This document shows positions 19,960 through 30,788 of a DNA stretch of 64,000 nucleotides, in pieces. Position 1 is the first letter of the stretch. Each line of letters starts with the position of its first letter. A model generated the notes under the pieces. That model was given only the letters and a program-made list of their open reading frames with translations, was not told the DNA's origin and did no database searches. Source of the DNA: Rhizopus arrhizus (lineage: Eukaryota; Mucoromycota; Mucoromycetes; Mucorales; Rhizopodaceae); NCBI GenBank assembly GCA_024220505.1, contig JAKZZE010000027.1:1-64000 (forward strand). The letters run 5' to 3'. The position numbers were made by a program, and so were the translations under genes.

Positions 19960-20915
19960 TCATCTTTTGGTAATCTCACAAGTAACTTATTTTTATAAAC
20001 CACTTTTGACTCCTCAGATTATAAAAGCTTGTTTACAATTTACTTTATGAATAATACATTCCGTTTGATTCTTTGAACTGTTGCCTTTTTTTCATTTAAC
20101 GAAAATCAAAAGAGTAATTAAAGAATAAGGGATTTCCTATCGACAAAAGATTCAGTGCGCTTTTCTAACGAAAAGAAGGAAGGGGATGCTATTGATTCTA
20201 ATGTTTAAGACACGTATTTCATTATTTATTTCACTGTCTTTGATAGCATTCATTCATAACAATTTGCTTATTTTCAAAAAAAAAAAAAAAAAAAAAAAAG
20301 ATGATGAATTATGATTCTTTATTGATTTCATCTCAAAGTGTCAAAAGTAAACTGTCATACCTCCTTTTCTGTCTAGGGTTGTACAGTGATCATTTTGTTA
20401 TTCTTTGACTTGCGTCTAAATCATGTGTGAGACAGGTTGAATGATCAGCAGACAGGTTTGTATTCATACTTACGACGACGGACATTGCAATATAAAACCG
20501 AGTTTATATCATTTATAGTTTATATTCCAAAAACAAGTGACGATGTAGGGGGAGGGCAAGGCTGTTTTAGGTTCAAATGTTTAGAAAAGTGCCCCCCTTT
20601 GGAATGCAGATAGTAACCTAAAGCATGTGTTTGTTTTGGTTGATTTTATCATTTAATTTGGTTGTGATACAATTTTGAGCCACTTTGTGTATTCATAAAT
20701 TAAATGGTCTAATTAACAAATACAATCAACTTTATATTTTTCAAAAAAGAAGAGGTCATTTCAATAGTTAAAGATTAAAAAAATGAATAGGATTCTTTAC
20801 ACGTGGGAATAGGGTGACACAGTCAAGTGTCGATCGAATTTAATTTATTCAAGAGGGGTGTGCTTTATTTATACAAATGAGAATATGTTTTGTTTTTTTT
20901 ACAGAATGATTGAAT
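19960..20915. other. intergenic, no gene recognised
   Basis: AT-rich with an A-run near 20276-20299. No supported coding frame or RNA gene. Confidence 0.4.
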
Positions 20916-21575
20916 CTAGAATGGATAACGACAATAATTGATAGTTTTATAATCTATTAAAGAGGATGAAGTCAAAGCAGATACAGAAGATGACCAACTC
21001 AATATTGGTTTACACACAATCCTTCTTCTCTTTTCTACTTCATCAGTTATTTCATCTCTTCTTCTTTTGGTTGTGTTGAAGAAGAGAGTGTGTGAAAAGA
21101 GTTGTTGACACTGCATGATCCACTGATAAAATTGTGATGTTTGAATACAAATATTATAATCAAGTGCAGATAAGAATTCTATTTCCATTCTATTTAGTTC
21201 TTTTATCGAAATATTTGAAACATTAGACCAAGTCTAAAATAGAAATTAAATGCTGATACACGTCTAATGAATTAAAATTACCTTATTTGTAAACGGACTA
21301 TCCTCTAAATATTTATTGGCCAAGATGAGTGCTGTTGTAAATAATCTTACTTCTGATCCAATAGATCCTTTAGTGGTTGGATATATAAATCTTAATTGTT
21401 GAATATAATAAAGTGCTAAAATGATGGTTGTGGATGATATCTTTGTTGAATTTAATATTTTATGTATAAATAATTTAAATGATGTCTGTCTTTTTGTTAT
21501 CCAAATAGATTGAAATAACGTAGCACATAGTTCTGATAGTTCTCTTGGATTACTAATAGAAAGAATAAAAGACAT
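20916..21575 (-). CDS. PHO80/PCL-like cyclin, 203 aa
   Basis: Exons 21575-21282 and 21233-20916, joined across a 48-bp intron. The cyclin box reads ATLFQSIW ... FKLFIHKIL ... STTIILALYYIQQL. It runs through the hallmark LANKYLEDSPFTNKTW across the splice to SIKELNRMEIEFLSALDYNI, the strongly conserved end of PHO80-type boxes. The family partners a PHO85-type CDK in phosphate or carbon signalling and the cell cycle. A short Arg/Lys patch (KRRRDE, KRRR) near the C-terminus may be a nuclear signal. Length fits compact PCL members. Partner and pathway cannot be told from sequence. Confidence 0.85.
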
Positions 21576-21735
21576 GAGAGAAAAAAGAAAAGAGGAAGGG
21601 AATCTTTTTTTTTTTTTTTTCTTTTAAACCAATTCATCGGACTCTTTCTCTTTCTTGTACCCCAACCTTTTCACTTTTGACAACAATTTTTTTTTAATCC
21701 CCTCCTCTTCTCTCTCATGCAGTCATCACATGGAA

Positions 21736-21768
<33 letters not shown>

Positions 21769-21913
21769 GCCGAGAGAGCGGAATTTTATTGTTGTTCATC
21801 ATCAAATAGGCATGAAAGGGATGACAGATACACACAGCCTATCGAGAATAAAAAAGGACCCTTTTTTTCATCTAAATTAAAACTCAACATGACAAAGCAC
21901 TTTTTCATTTACC

Positions 21914-22344
21914 AATCATCTTTATTAAACCATCCGTTTCAATAAAGAGTTTTGTATTTGTTGAGAAGTGAAACAGAAATCAAGAAAATAATCCTACCTT
22001 ATTCTCCGCTGTGAATCACTCATTATCAAAACAGAGAGGACTGATTGTGGAAAAAGGTATGATTGAATTCATCTCATTTCTGCAATTCATTTAAATCATT
22101 CACACTATCCCCTCCTTTTTGTTTTGAATTCTTCATGTTCTAGACATTTTAAAGGGAGAAAAAGTCATGTATCCATCAAGGAACTTGCTGTTTTAAGATG
22201 GTTACTCAAATGATACCTTTTTTACACATATTATTTACAAACCAAGTTTCAAACACTGTCATCACACTCAATGGACTTGCCATTCTCTACTCGTCCCCCG
22301 TTATTTTAGTCAGATCGTGTAACCCACTTCTCTCTCTCTTTCTT

Positions 22345-22394
<50 letters not shown>
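21914..22394 (+). repeat. direct repeat copy A (~430 bp plus T-run)
   Basis: This segment recurs almost base for base at 26468-26948. Differences seen by eye are a few substitutions, one C-run length change, a short insertion near the start of the second copy, and the length of the final T-run (48 here, 41 there). It contains a 60-70 codon plus-strand frame identical in both copies, which is probably not a gene because it runs into the T-run. Confidence 0.9.
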
Positions 22395-22396
<2 letters not shown>

Positions 22397-22465
22397 CAGA
22401 AAGGGTGTTTAAATCAATCATGTTTTCAAAAACATAAAAGTAGTGGTCTTTGCCACTATAAAAAT

Positions 22466-22645
22466 ATGGATCATCTTCAGCGTTTATACTTTATTGTAGA
22501 CAAATATCATTTTGTTTCTAAGCCAGCTACAAGTATTATGCTAGACAAACGTTTTAGACAGGATATGAACGAATGGGAGAATACTCTCTTTTTGTTTTGT
22601 TTTGATATTCGGTTTTATGATTCAATGCAAGATTTACATGAATAA
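22466..22645 (+). CDS. hypothetical small protein, 59 aa
   Basis: A 59-codon ORF starts right after a cactataaaaat box and reads MDHLQRLYFIVDKYHFVSKP, continuing with a balanced, protein-like composition. It lies just after repeat copy A, so it and FERRY3 share almost identical upstream DNA. I recognise no family, and it may be the first exon of a spliced gene or a fragment. Confidence 0.3.
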   Translation: MDHLQRLYFIVDKYHFVSKPATSIMLDKRFRQDMNEWENTLFLFCFDIRFYDSMQDLHE

Positions 22646-24314
22646 AACAAATATAAAAACTATTTGTGATTGCTTTTATTATCGTGTCATTTTGCATTAG
22701 GTAAACCAACCCGACATGCCATAAAAACAATCATTGGACAATTCATTTTAATCACACAAATTTGTAAACAATGTAAAGCCTTCACTTGTAAATAAAGATT
22801 ATCAAAAAAAAAGGGGGAGCCTCGATAGAAACATATCAACCTTTTTTTTATTTATTTATAAATTCCTAATTTTGGTGTTTTCATGATCAAGTGGGGGTGC
22901 TTTGTTCAGGTATCTGCTTTTAATATCTTTTTTTTCCCCACCATACAAGGTTTATCAGCGTGAACGCCCATCTTTCTTTATACACCAGTTTTCTAAAGAA
23001 AGTGAAATTGGCAGGCAACGGGTTGATCACGGACACAGCCAAGGCTTGTGGAAACCTGGATGCTGATTTTCCAGAGGATGTTTGCCGCTGAACCATCTCC
23101 TTGATGATGAGAAACATGGTAAATATTGGCTGCTGGGATGAACTGAGTCGACATTCAATCCTTGATGGCTAGCTTTTGTATCTATAAAAAAAAAAAAGGG
23201 TTGATTTGTCATCCAATCCTGAGACAAGGTGTTGTCACGCTGTGAGCATTTTCTGTGGTGAATAGGGATATTGCTATATATCCTTTAATACGATCACTTC
23301 AGGATCATATGCCTGCAGTAAGAAGCTTAGTGGTGATTCAGGACCTAATATCAACAGTTGCCTCGGATGCATCTTTTTGTAGGCGAAACGATAAGGTAAT
23401 CAACACATTCATAGTTTTTGGAGCCAACCTTTAACTTGTGCTTCATGTCCTTTCCATCTGATTCATCATGTACATCTACTCATATCGATCCATCCAAACA
23501 GCTGGATGGTGTGGGCAGTCTATTTACGTTGGACTCACCGTGTGAGGTAGTCGTAGATAATAAAATTAAGAAATAAAAATGAAATAGTCATTGACCTAGG
23601 GAGTGAGTAACTTTATTAGATTTCAAGATGTAAGAGAGAGAACCCATCGAATCAAACTATGCTTTTATATAGGAAATGAAATTATTCAGGAACCAAAGTG
23701 AGTTCAAGACCAAGAAACTATTGAGCTTGATGAACAAGATAAGCATCTTGTATGGTTAATATTAAAAGTGATCTTTAAAGAATACGAATCATATTATGTA
23801 TTTATTATTTCTTGTATCCTCTTTGAGTCATCTCATACAAATCACAACCTAACACAATACCGTGCCTATCTTTAGTCTTTCCTCTACAGCAGTCTTTGGC
23901 CGTGATCAGAAAGATCATGTTTTTATAAAAAATGGCCGAGGCTGTATGAAGCTTTGTCACAGTGTGCAGTGGTGATTGCCGGAAATCATGATTGAGATAC
24001 AAGGATTGTCGTAAGATCTGCTTTTTTTTTTTACGCGTTTGAATCACGCAAAAGACCAGACTTACTATCATATTCTTTTAAAAAAAGTCCCTTGGTGTAT
24101 CGTGTTGTAGTGATCGCAAAATATAACAGGATTGGTGAGCACTTTGAGACAGTCAGCAGCAGGACGCTGAATTTCGTCATTAAACTTAGAAACGGATACA
24201 GTGACTATAAAATGATGAAGATGCATTCGTCTAGAATGCTTCTGCAGTTCAGTGACAGAGTTTTACACTTTTTCAAACATGAAATTCAGCAGTGTTTCTG
24301 TAATTTGTGTAGCT
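22646..24314. other. repeat-rich stretch without an intact gene
   Basis: Minus-strand frames at 22920-23227 include FFRKLVYKERWAFTLINL, faintly reminiscent of a TnpB/Fanzor C-terminal helix, but nothing firm. A dispersed repeat (see 23581) occupies part of the right half. No intact coding sequence is seen. Confidence 0.35.
23581..23855 (+). repeat. dispersed repeat, copy 1
   Basis: It shares gaaatagt ... gtaactttattagatttcaag, then gagagagaaccca ... tttatataggaaatgaaattattcagg, then atattatgtatt and atctcatac, with 44112-44390 in the same orientation and spacing. Length ~280 bp with no coding frame. It may be a solo LTR or a non-autonomous element. Confidence 0.7.
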
Positions 24315-24657
24315 TCAAAGAACTCTTGTAGATTTTACAGCAAAAAAACAAATTCGGTTCCATTCGCTTGAGGATAAGATGTCTTCCATTGGCATTGCAA
24401 CAACTGTAGTTTGAAAAAATAAAAAAGAAATAATCGTAATGCTTTCATACAAATTAGTTGCCAAAAAGCTGAAACGTTTGTAACGTCTTATCACTAGAGA
24501 CTTTCTAACCATCGTCTTAATCTTTGCCCAAAACTCTTCAATTGAATTTAAGAAAGAAGAATAGGGTGGCAGGTATAGCAACTTGTATCTTCTTTTTTAC
24601 TACTTTTTTGATTTTATGGATAGGAATGGTGTCAAGAATTAAATGATATCCTTTCAG
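24315..24657 (-). pseudogene. Tc1/mariner-type transposase, C-terminal relic
   Basis: Minus-strand pieces read LKGYHLILDTIPIHK and, one frame away, LYLPPYSSFLNSIEEFWAKIK. These match the second catalytic Asp (D-N-A-P-I-H) and the final Glu (N-P-I-E-x-F-W) of the DD34E transposases at 42.5 and 45.3 kb in this window. The N-terminal two thirds are missing, and the LINE relic abuts directly on the right. Confidence 0.8.
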
Positions 24658-24659
24658 AT

Positions 24660-25523
24660 TATTACAATCGAGTTGTACGATTTTGTCAGGCTGGGGATTC
24701 CAGAGTGGTCTTGTCAGGAGGTTTTGTATACAACAATACGACTTTTATGGCCACTCCGTCTGTGGTACACGCTGAAAGAAGCTTCGTCCGTCTACAGTTG
24801 GCCTTATTACATATCCCATCAAGGTCCACCTTTCTGAAGGATCTGTTGAATTCCCTAGAGTATGATGGAAAAAGTCAAGTTGAGCAACTGTTGCATGAGG
24901 GATACTTTGAGACTGAATCGTCCGTTTCGCTGTCCGTTTCTTCTCCTGGCTTAGATAAGCAGGGGATTCCCTCTTCCCATACAAGCTTTGTAGAGAAACT
25001 CATCTTTGGAGGCTTAGGATACTTTTTACTCAGACATATAAAAGGGGTGGAATCAGTAGGCTACTGCTGTCGTAAGGCTGGGGGCATATTCATGCCAAGT
25101 GTCCTTTGTTGCAGAAACAGGTGTGATGTAGTAAAAATGAACATACAAGAAGGCTTTGCAATAGAGTTGAGGATAACGAGGGCGACCTATTGGATAAATA
25201 GATTCAGCACTCCCAAGCGTCGATCGTCTCAGTAACGAGCACTTTCCCCCAAAGTCCGCTACCGAGCTAAAAACTGCGTCTTCTGTCCTTCAAACGGAGC
25301 AAGACTTTTTAGATGAGTTGTGTGAAGCTTTGGATGCAAAATCCTCAATAGATGCTGACCCAAACACGTAAGCCAGATGGCACTCTGGCTTTTAAGTGTG
25401 ACCCTCCTGAAACAGGATACGATGTGCATATGGATCCCAAAGATCAAACGGACGATCAGAAACCTGTCATCTTAGCCAAAGAGAGCGTGGTTCAACTTAT
25501 CCTCGTGAGTCCATAAGGCATAA
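24660..25523 (+). pseudogene. LINE ORF1 relic
   Basis: A 176-codon frame (24705-25235) and its flanks match the layout of ORF1 proteins in Mucorales LINEs: F-V-Y-N-N-T-T-F-M-A-T-P, then R-L-Q-L-A-L-L-H-I-P, a glycine-containing helix region, then a Cys-rich segment (YCCRKAGGIFMPS, LCCRNRCD) in place of CCHC zinc knuckles. Past 25235 the frame is lost. It was first considered as a gene, but the adjoining endonuclease and RT relics on the same strand identify it as retrotransposon sequence. Confidence 0.6.
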
Positions 25524-26467
25524 TGAGTAATAAGACTATCCGTATTGCTTCTTTGAATAGTCGCAGTAGGTTCAAAGAAGCCGACACATCCATGCAAAAG
25601 ACATTCATTCGTCACTTACCCTCATGATTTTACATATTTTTAAAAAGGAGTGACCCACTGTTACTGTCAAACTGGCGTCCACTTTCGCTCCTTGATGCAA
25701 ATCTGTTTATGAAACTGCTGTCCAATCGTCTGAATCAATATTCACCTCATTTAATTCATCCATATCACGCAGGTTTCCCTCTCATGTCGCCCGATCTCTG
25801 ACAGTGGATGGTTGAACCAAATCCTTATGTCCAACCTGCAGTAGGTCACACCAGGCCTGCTGCAAGCCGCTGTATGGCTAGACCAAGAGAAAGCATATGA
25901 TTGAATACATCCTGATTACATTTGACGAGCGCTTCTTCACTTTGACTTTCCGGAACCTCTTTTCTCTTCCTTGTCTTTGCCTCCTTTTTTTTAGACTCGT
26001 ATTTTGGTTTCTATCAATGGTTGGCTTAGTGCGCCGACCCAGCAGCTACGAGGCGACCTGCTGTCACCTCTACTCTTCAGCCTCACTTTTGAGTTTCAAC
26101 TTTGCACAGTGTGTCAATCGCACCAGTGCTCTTGCGTCAAAGTGACCAAGTTATCGTACTGGTGCATTTCTCTCTAGAATTCAGTCTACTGACAGCGTGT
26201 CCCCTCCTCCAGTAAAGCTCCTTAGCTATGCTGATGGCCTTAAAGTCTTTTTGACACATCCGTCTGAATGACCGATCTTTATTGAGCTGCTTTCAACCTA
26301 TGGTCGGGTATCTAATGTCAAGGTGAACCTCTGTCTGAAATAGGACACTCATCCTGGATATCTCTAGTAACGCAGCAGGGAATTGTATGGCTTGATCGAT
26401 CATGCCATGCTTCAGTCCTTTATCTGGGGCATCAATCGTTATTCATCACCTGCTTTCCATTTGATCT
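25524..26467 (+). pseudogene. LINE ORF2 relic (endonuclease start, RT pieces)
   Basis: MSNKTIRIASLNSRS at 25524 is the start of an APE-type endonuclease (I-A-S-L-N-x-R). Almost all of that domain is deleted, since NWRPLSLLDANLFMKLLSNR (RT motif 1-2 region) follows within ~120 bp. Further pieces are SINGWLSAPTQQLRGD, LLSPLLFSLTFE and SYADGLKVFLTHPSE; the catalytic YADD reads YADG. Many stops and frame changes. The relic ends where repeat copy B starts. Confidence 0.82.
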
Positions 26468-26905
26468 CATCTTTATTAAACCAGTCTTTATCCATCCGTT
26501 TCAATAAAGAGTTTTGTATTTGTTGAGAAGTGAAACAGAAATCAAGAAAATAATCCTACCTTATTCTCCGCTGTGAATCACACATTATCAAAACAGAGAG
26601 GACTGATTGTGGAAAAAGGTATGATTGAATCCATCTCATTTCTGCAATTCATTTAAATCATTCACACTATCCCCCCTTTTTGTTTTGAATTCTTCATGTT
26701 CTAGACATTTTAAAGGGAGAAAAAGTCATGTATCCATCAAGGAACTTGCTGTTTTAAGATGGTTACTCAAATGATACCTTTTTTACACATATTATTTACA
26801 AACCAAGTTTCAAACACTGTCATCACACTCAATGGACTTGCCATTCTCTACTCGTCCCCCGTTATTTTAGTCAGATCGTGTAACCCACTTCTCTCTCTCT
26901 TTCTT

Positions 26906-26948
<43 letters not shown>
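26468..26948 (+). repeat. direct repeat copy B (~430 bp plus T-run)
   Basis: The second copy of 21914-22394. It ends in a T-run only 35 bp before the FERRY3 start codon, so it forms the immediate upstream region of that gene. Its left edge abuts the truncated LINE relic. Confidence 0.9.
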
Positions 26949-26950
<2 letters not shown>

Positions 26951-26983
26951 GCGCGCATTTGAGTTTTTTTTTTTTATGCTGTA

Positions 26984-27281
26984 ATGCAATCCATTACCTC
27001 ATTTCAGGCATCTATTCTTATTGGAAACAAGAAAATCGAGTTGGACGTCAAAAAAGGACAAAACATTAAAGATTATGCACACCATCTGACTGAGCAATAT
27101 ACCCTTCCTCCTTATTTGACTGTCTCACTTTATTCAGTACTTTTGTCAGCTATGGCAAAAACGAGTCAGAAAGAAGTCTTGCATCAACTAAAGACTTGTA
27201 CTTTGAACAGAACAGAAAAGAAAAAGTTATTTTTAGAAGCTTACCAAACAAACACCCTGGAATATTATAATAAACCAGAAG

Positions 27282-27316
<35 letters not shown>

Positions 27317-29414
27317 GTTGTGTACGAACTATATTCATTTGTTTATTTAGGACATATTTCCTCGTGCTTATCATACATTGATTCACTGTCCAATACCAAA
27401 TATCTTTGATACTTTATTAGAATTAGAACAAAGCTATACATTAGCCATTCATGAACTATATTCTGGAAGGGATCACGGACTTGCTACCATCAAAGCAAGG
27501 TAATCTCCTAAACCTACTCGTAAACATCTCGTTCATCTCTCTGTACAATAGACACGCAAATGAAATAGAAAACAGTTCAGCCAATATGACCAGTATCTTT
27601 ACGCGTCATGTAGAAGAAATGGAACTATTTCAGGCCACTTGGCAATCTGATCTGTTACAAACACAGCAAACACAACGTGAAGAATATCGAGAATTCGTCA
27701 TTGAATTATATCGTGAATACCAATCAAGGCTGGCCAATATGTCGGATGAGCAAAGAGATGCGTTGATTGTAGACAAGAAACTGGACGGTAAGGAGCTGGT
27801 CGAAATCGCGGCTAGTCGTGTCAAATGCTGGGAGCATCCTGAAGGAGAGAGAAGTTCTGTGAGCAGTGGTGGATCTTCAGTTCCCAAAAAGAGGGCGAGC
27901 TCCATCTTGAGTCAAAAGACAGAAGGTGAATGCAGTGAGAGTGTGAAGAGTATACAAGAGATGGGGTTTGCCAAGGAACAGGCCGAGGCTGCTCTGCTGC
28001 TCTCCAACCAATCCTTGGAAGCAGCGATCGGTCTCTTGTTGGAAAACCCAACAAAGGTAGATGCACACATTCAACAACAACAGCAACAGCAGCAACAGCA
28101 GCAAGCAGCCCCTTTTCGTCGTTCTATCACTCAAGTACCTCGCTCGAGAAGTAACAGTCTGTTGACAGAAAATGGCAAACGTCATTCACTTCAACGATTC
28201 TCGACTACATCTGCATTATTAAATACCAATAACAACAACAACAACAATAACAACAAACAACAGGCAGTGTCATCCGCAGGTAAAATTTGGAAACCGATCT
28301 CATTCTTACAGCAGCAAAAGCATGTCATGGAAAACACAAATTTAAGCTCGGTACGTAAGTTGGGTGGTTGGTTAGGTAAGGCGATGGAGAACCTTGGCAT
28401 TGAAGAAGACAAGCATCATGCGGCGAAAAGCTTAAATACTCCTCCTCTGGTTGAATCCTTTACGATCTTGATGGGTACAGCACAGGTCAGATCCACACAT
28501 AATCTGAGATTACTGGTGACTGATCAAGTGGTTCCTTATGATCCCATCCGAGAGATGGCCTATCGAGCAGAGACAGCGACAAGGTTATATACAAGCAATC
28601 TCAGTGCAACGATCGTCCTTGTCGAGCTGGGCGAACTCAAGCAAGACCCATCTCCGGATTATGGCTGGAGACACTACAAGACGGGCAAAGGAAGCAACAA
28701 GGCCTTGTTTGAGCGATGTCAACAATCCACCGAGTTTCACTTTCCTGATATCGAAACACAGTTATCCGTCATCCAGCAGGATTTTGAAAATAACAAGCAA
28801 GGGCTACAAGAAGGCTCGTTTTTTATCACAAAGCATTCTAACCTGCCAAATATTCAAGTCGTATTCCATCTGATTGTAGACAGTTCAGGTAAGTAAAGAT
28901 GTAGTCTGTCTACTCATACTGATCGATCTCCCTTTTGCTTTTGACAGCAATTACTACTGTTGACACATCCAATAGGCATGCACTTATTTTAGGCCTAAGA
29001 AATATCCTAAAATTGACCAGTCAATATGACATATCCTCGTTATCTATTCCTTTACTCTTATTACCAGACAGATACTTGACCCAGCCTGAACACACACTCA
29101 ACTATCAACAGTGGATACAAAAACGCGGTGAGGTCGTCATGAAATGCGTCAAGGGCTACCTGATTGAAAACTCTCAGAGTGGGAAACGCGTCATACAGAA
29201 TGAAGAGAGTAACCTGGGCATGAGAAGCATCGAATTCTTGTTACCGAACCAATCCACTATTTATAACAATCTTACTACGAATACCAACATGCCCAACATG
29301 GTCACCTCTACAACAAATACAACCGCTCCCACATCAGAGGATACACCGCAAGAAATCGAGTACACTTTTCAACAATTTAGAGGCTTATTGGTCAATCTAT
29401 TTCGTACAAGTTGA
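26984..29414 (+). CDS. FERRY complex subunit 3 (C12orf4) homologue with UBA domain, 750 aa
   Basis: Exons 26984-27283, 27351-27499, 27552-28888 and 28948-29414. The C-terminal half matches the C12orf4/DUF2362 family: TEFHFPDIETQLSVIQQDF, then G-S-F-F-I-T-K-H-S-N-L, VVFHLIVD, LGLRNILKL, SSLSIPLLLLPD and VVMKCVKGYLIE. The N-terminal third (YTLPPYL; HCPIPNIFDTLLELEQSY; EMELFQATWQSDLLQTQQTQ) also fits. In animals this protein (FERRY3) belongs to the Rab5 effector complex that tethers mRNAs to early endosomes. A UBA-like segment (SIQEMGFAKEQAEAALLLSN, near residues 280-316), a polyQ run and an Asn run are inserted in the middle, which the human protein (~550 aa) lacks. The start is provisional, since ttcag just after it could be a splice acceptor. 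Confidence 0.85.
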
Positions 29415-29879
29415 ATAAACCCCCCTTTTTTTTAAAAAAAAAATTTCATCTAAAAAGTCTACAGCAGTTTTCACGTTATATGAATCGGCAGCTAGCAAAA
29501 CTTTCACATTCTGGGGCTATATCTTCAAAACCTATTTCGTTCATCTGTTATCACTGAACTTGGACATATTCTTCAAAGCAAACGACGATCAGCAGATGCT
29601 GTAGTGCTACTGTGACCATCCAAAAGAGTCAACCTACGTTGCAGCAACTAAGGATCCACTGCAGCATTCTGCATTTCAGATGATACTTGTTGAACAAGTG
29701 TAAGGAGGTTGATAATAGTTGACTGGTCCTTTCTGGACCTAAATCACCTATTACTAGTAGTAGGTGTTGCGGTGATATTATTGTTAATATCAAGGGAAGC
29801 ACTTGTCATGGCTGTACCAGCCTTGTGATAAGACAGTTAGCTTCATAATTTTTTCCCTTTTTTTTATATTTTCCCTTGT
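29415..29879. other. no intact gene; decayed minus-strand frame
   Basis: Downstream on the minus strand from the UBL relic, a stop-broken Ser/Thr/Asn-rich reading (SASLDINNNITATPTTS) and a Leu/Gln-rich stretch could be the linker of the same dead ubiquilin-like gene. I could not identify STI1 motifs, so this is tentative. Confidence 0.35.
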
Positions 29880-30073
29880 TCTTATTACCTTTTGGTGCAC
29901 CTTTAGCTATATACACAGTGCTCCCCGTTAGCGATTTTGCAATCCAATAAGGTATCATCATCTTTCAAGGTATGCCCAGCATAGATGAGTCTTTGTCTAT
30001 CTGCAGACACACCAGCCTTTACAGCGGTTATCTACTTTATATCAAGTGCAGTCTTTTCAGGTTCACTAGTCAT
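29880..30073 (-). pseudogene. ubiquilin/Dsk2-type UBL domain relic
   Basis: From an ATG at 30073 the minus strand reads MTSEPEKTALDIK-stop-ITAVKAGVSADRQRLIYAGHTLKDDDTLLDCKIANGEHCVYS-stop (two stops shown; written in pieces: ITAVKAGVSADRQRLIYAG, then HTLKDDDTLLDCKIANGEH). D-R-Q-R-L-I-Y-A-G-x-x-L-K-D-D-D-T-L is the signature of ubiquilin/Dsk2 UBL domains, followed by a damaged K-G-A-P-K. Two in-frame stops make it a pseudogene. Confidence 0.72.
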
Positions 30074-30178
30074 AATATTTTTTTTTTATCGCTCGAGTCT
30101 TTCATGTTAATATTTATAGTAAAGAAAAAAAAAAAAAAAAAAGGATAAAAGATGATGTGGATCCCAAATAGAGTATTT

Positions 30179-30788
30179 TTATTTCTTTTCTTTCTTTTCT
30201 TTCTTCTTCTTTTCCTTTTTACTCTTCTTCTTTTCACTGCCTTCTTCTGTCTCGGCAGCTCTCTTGTTATTTTGTTGTTCAACTGAATCTTCGTGATCTA
30301 TTTTATTTAGTGTTAGATTGATTGAGAGAATCAAGTTGTTGAATTACTTGAATAATAACCAGCAGGCATAAATCTCATCTTGAGTCCTTCAGGTTGTTCT
30401 CTTTTATAAACGGGAGAATCGCGAATAGCTTCTGCCAAAGCAGTTGAATCGGGAATATCGACAATTTCATCCAAAATCAAATACTGTTCAAATGGCTTGT
30501 TGACTATAAGAGAAGTTTGTCAACATGGGTTTAATCCAGATCTGTGTTGATCAGCTTACTTTTTACTAATTTGCCATTCTCTTCACGACAAGGCACTAAA
30601 CAATCAAATCCAAGCATTTCCTGTCCGCTAATGCCGTGATCTTTCTTTTCACTATCCTCATCGTCCTCATCCACAGAGTTAAACTGCTCAGTAGGCACTC
30701 TATATAAAGCATATTTGTTGTTTTTCTTTTCAAATTTAGCAAGCTTTGTTGATGTGGATGTGGGAGCTTTTAATTTTAATTGCTCCAT
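30179..30788 (-). CDS. RNA polymerase I subunit A34.5 (RPA34/CAST)-like, 167 aa
   Basis: Exons 30788-30560, 30503-30348 and 30297-30179, with 48-56 bp introns in phase. The middle reads FEQYLILDEIVDIPDSTALA and REQPEGLKMRFMPAGYY; the Q-P-x-G-L-K-M-R-F-x-P-x-G block is the most typical part of A34.5/CAST proteins. The C-terminus is almost pure Lys/Glu (KKKSKKEKKKKEKKEKK), like the lysine-rich tails of yeast Rpa34. In that family the N-terminal part pairs with Rpa49 as a TFIIF-like module on Pol I in the nucleolus. The N-terminal 90 residues are weakly matched, so another nucleolar basic protein is possible. Confidence 0.6.

Noticed and set aside
22198..22437. 79-codon ORF also present in copy B
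   Set aside because: Its C-terminus is encoded by the T-run; conserved only because the DNA is duplicated.
24705..25235. 176-codon ORF as a stand-alone gene
   Set aside because: Content and position fit a LINE ORF1 relic followed by endonuclease and RT pieces on the same strand.
27877..28185. Leu-rich minus-strand ORF
   Set aside because: Antisense of the polyQ part of the FERRY3 gene.
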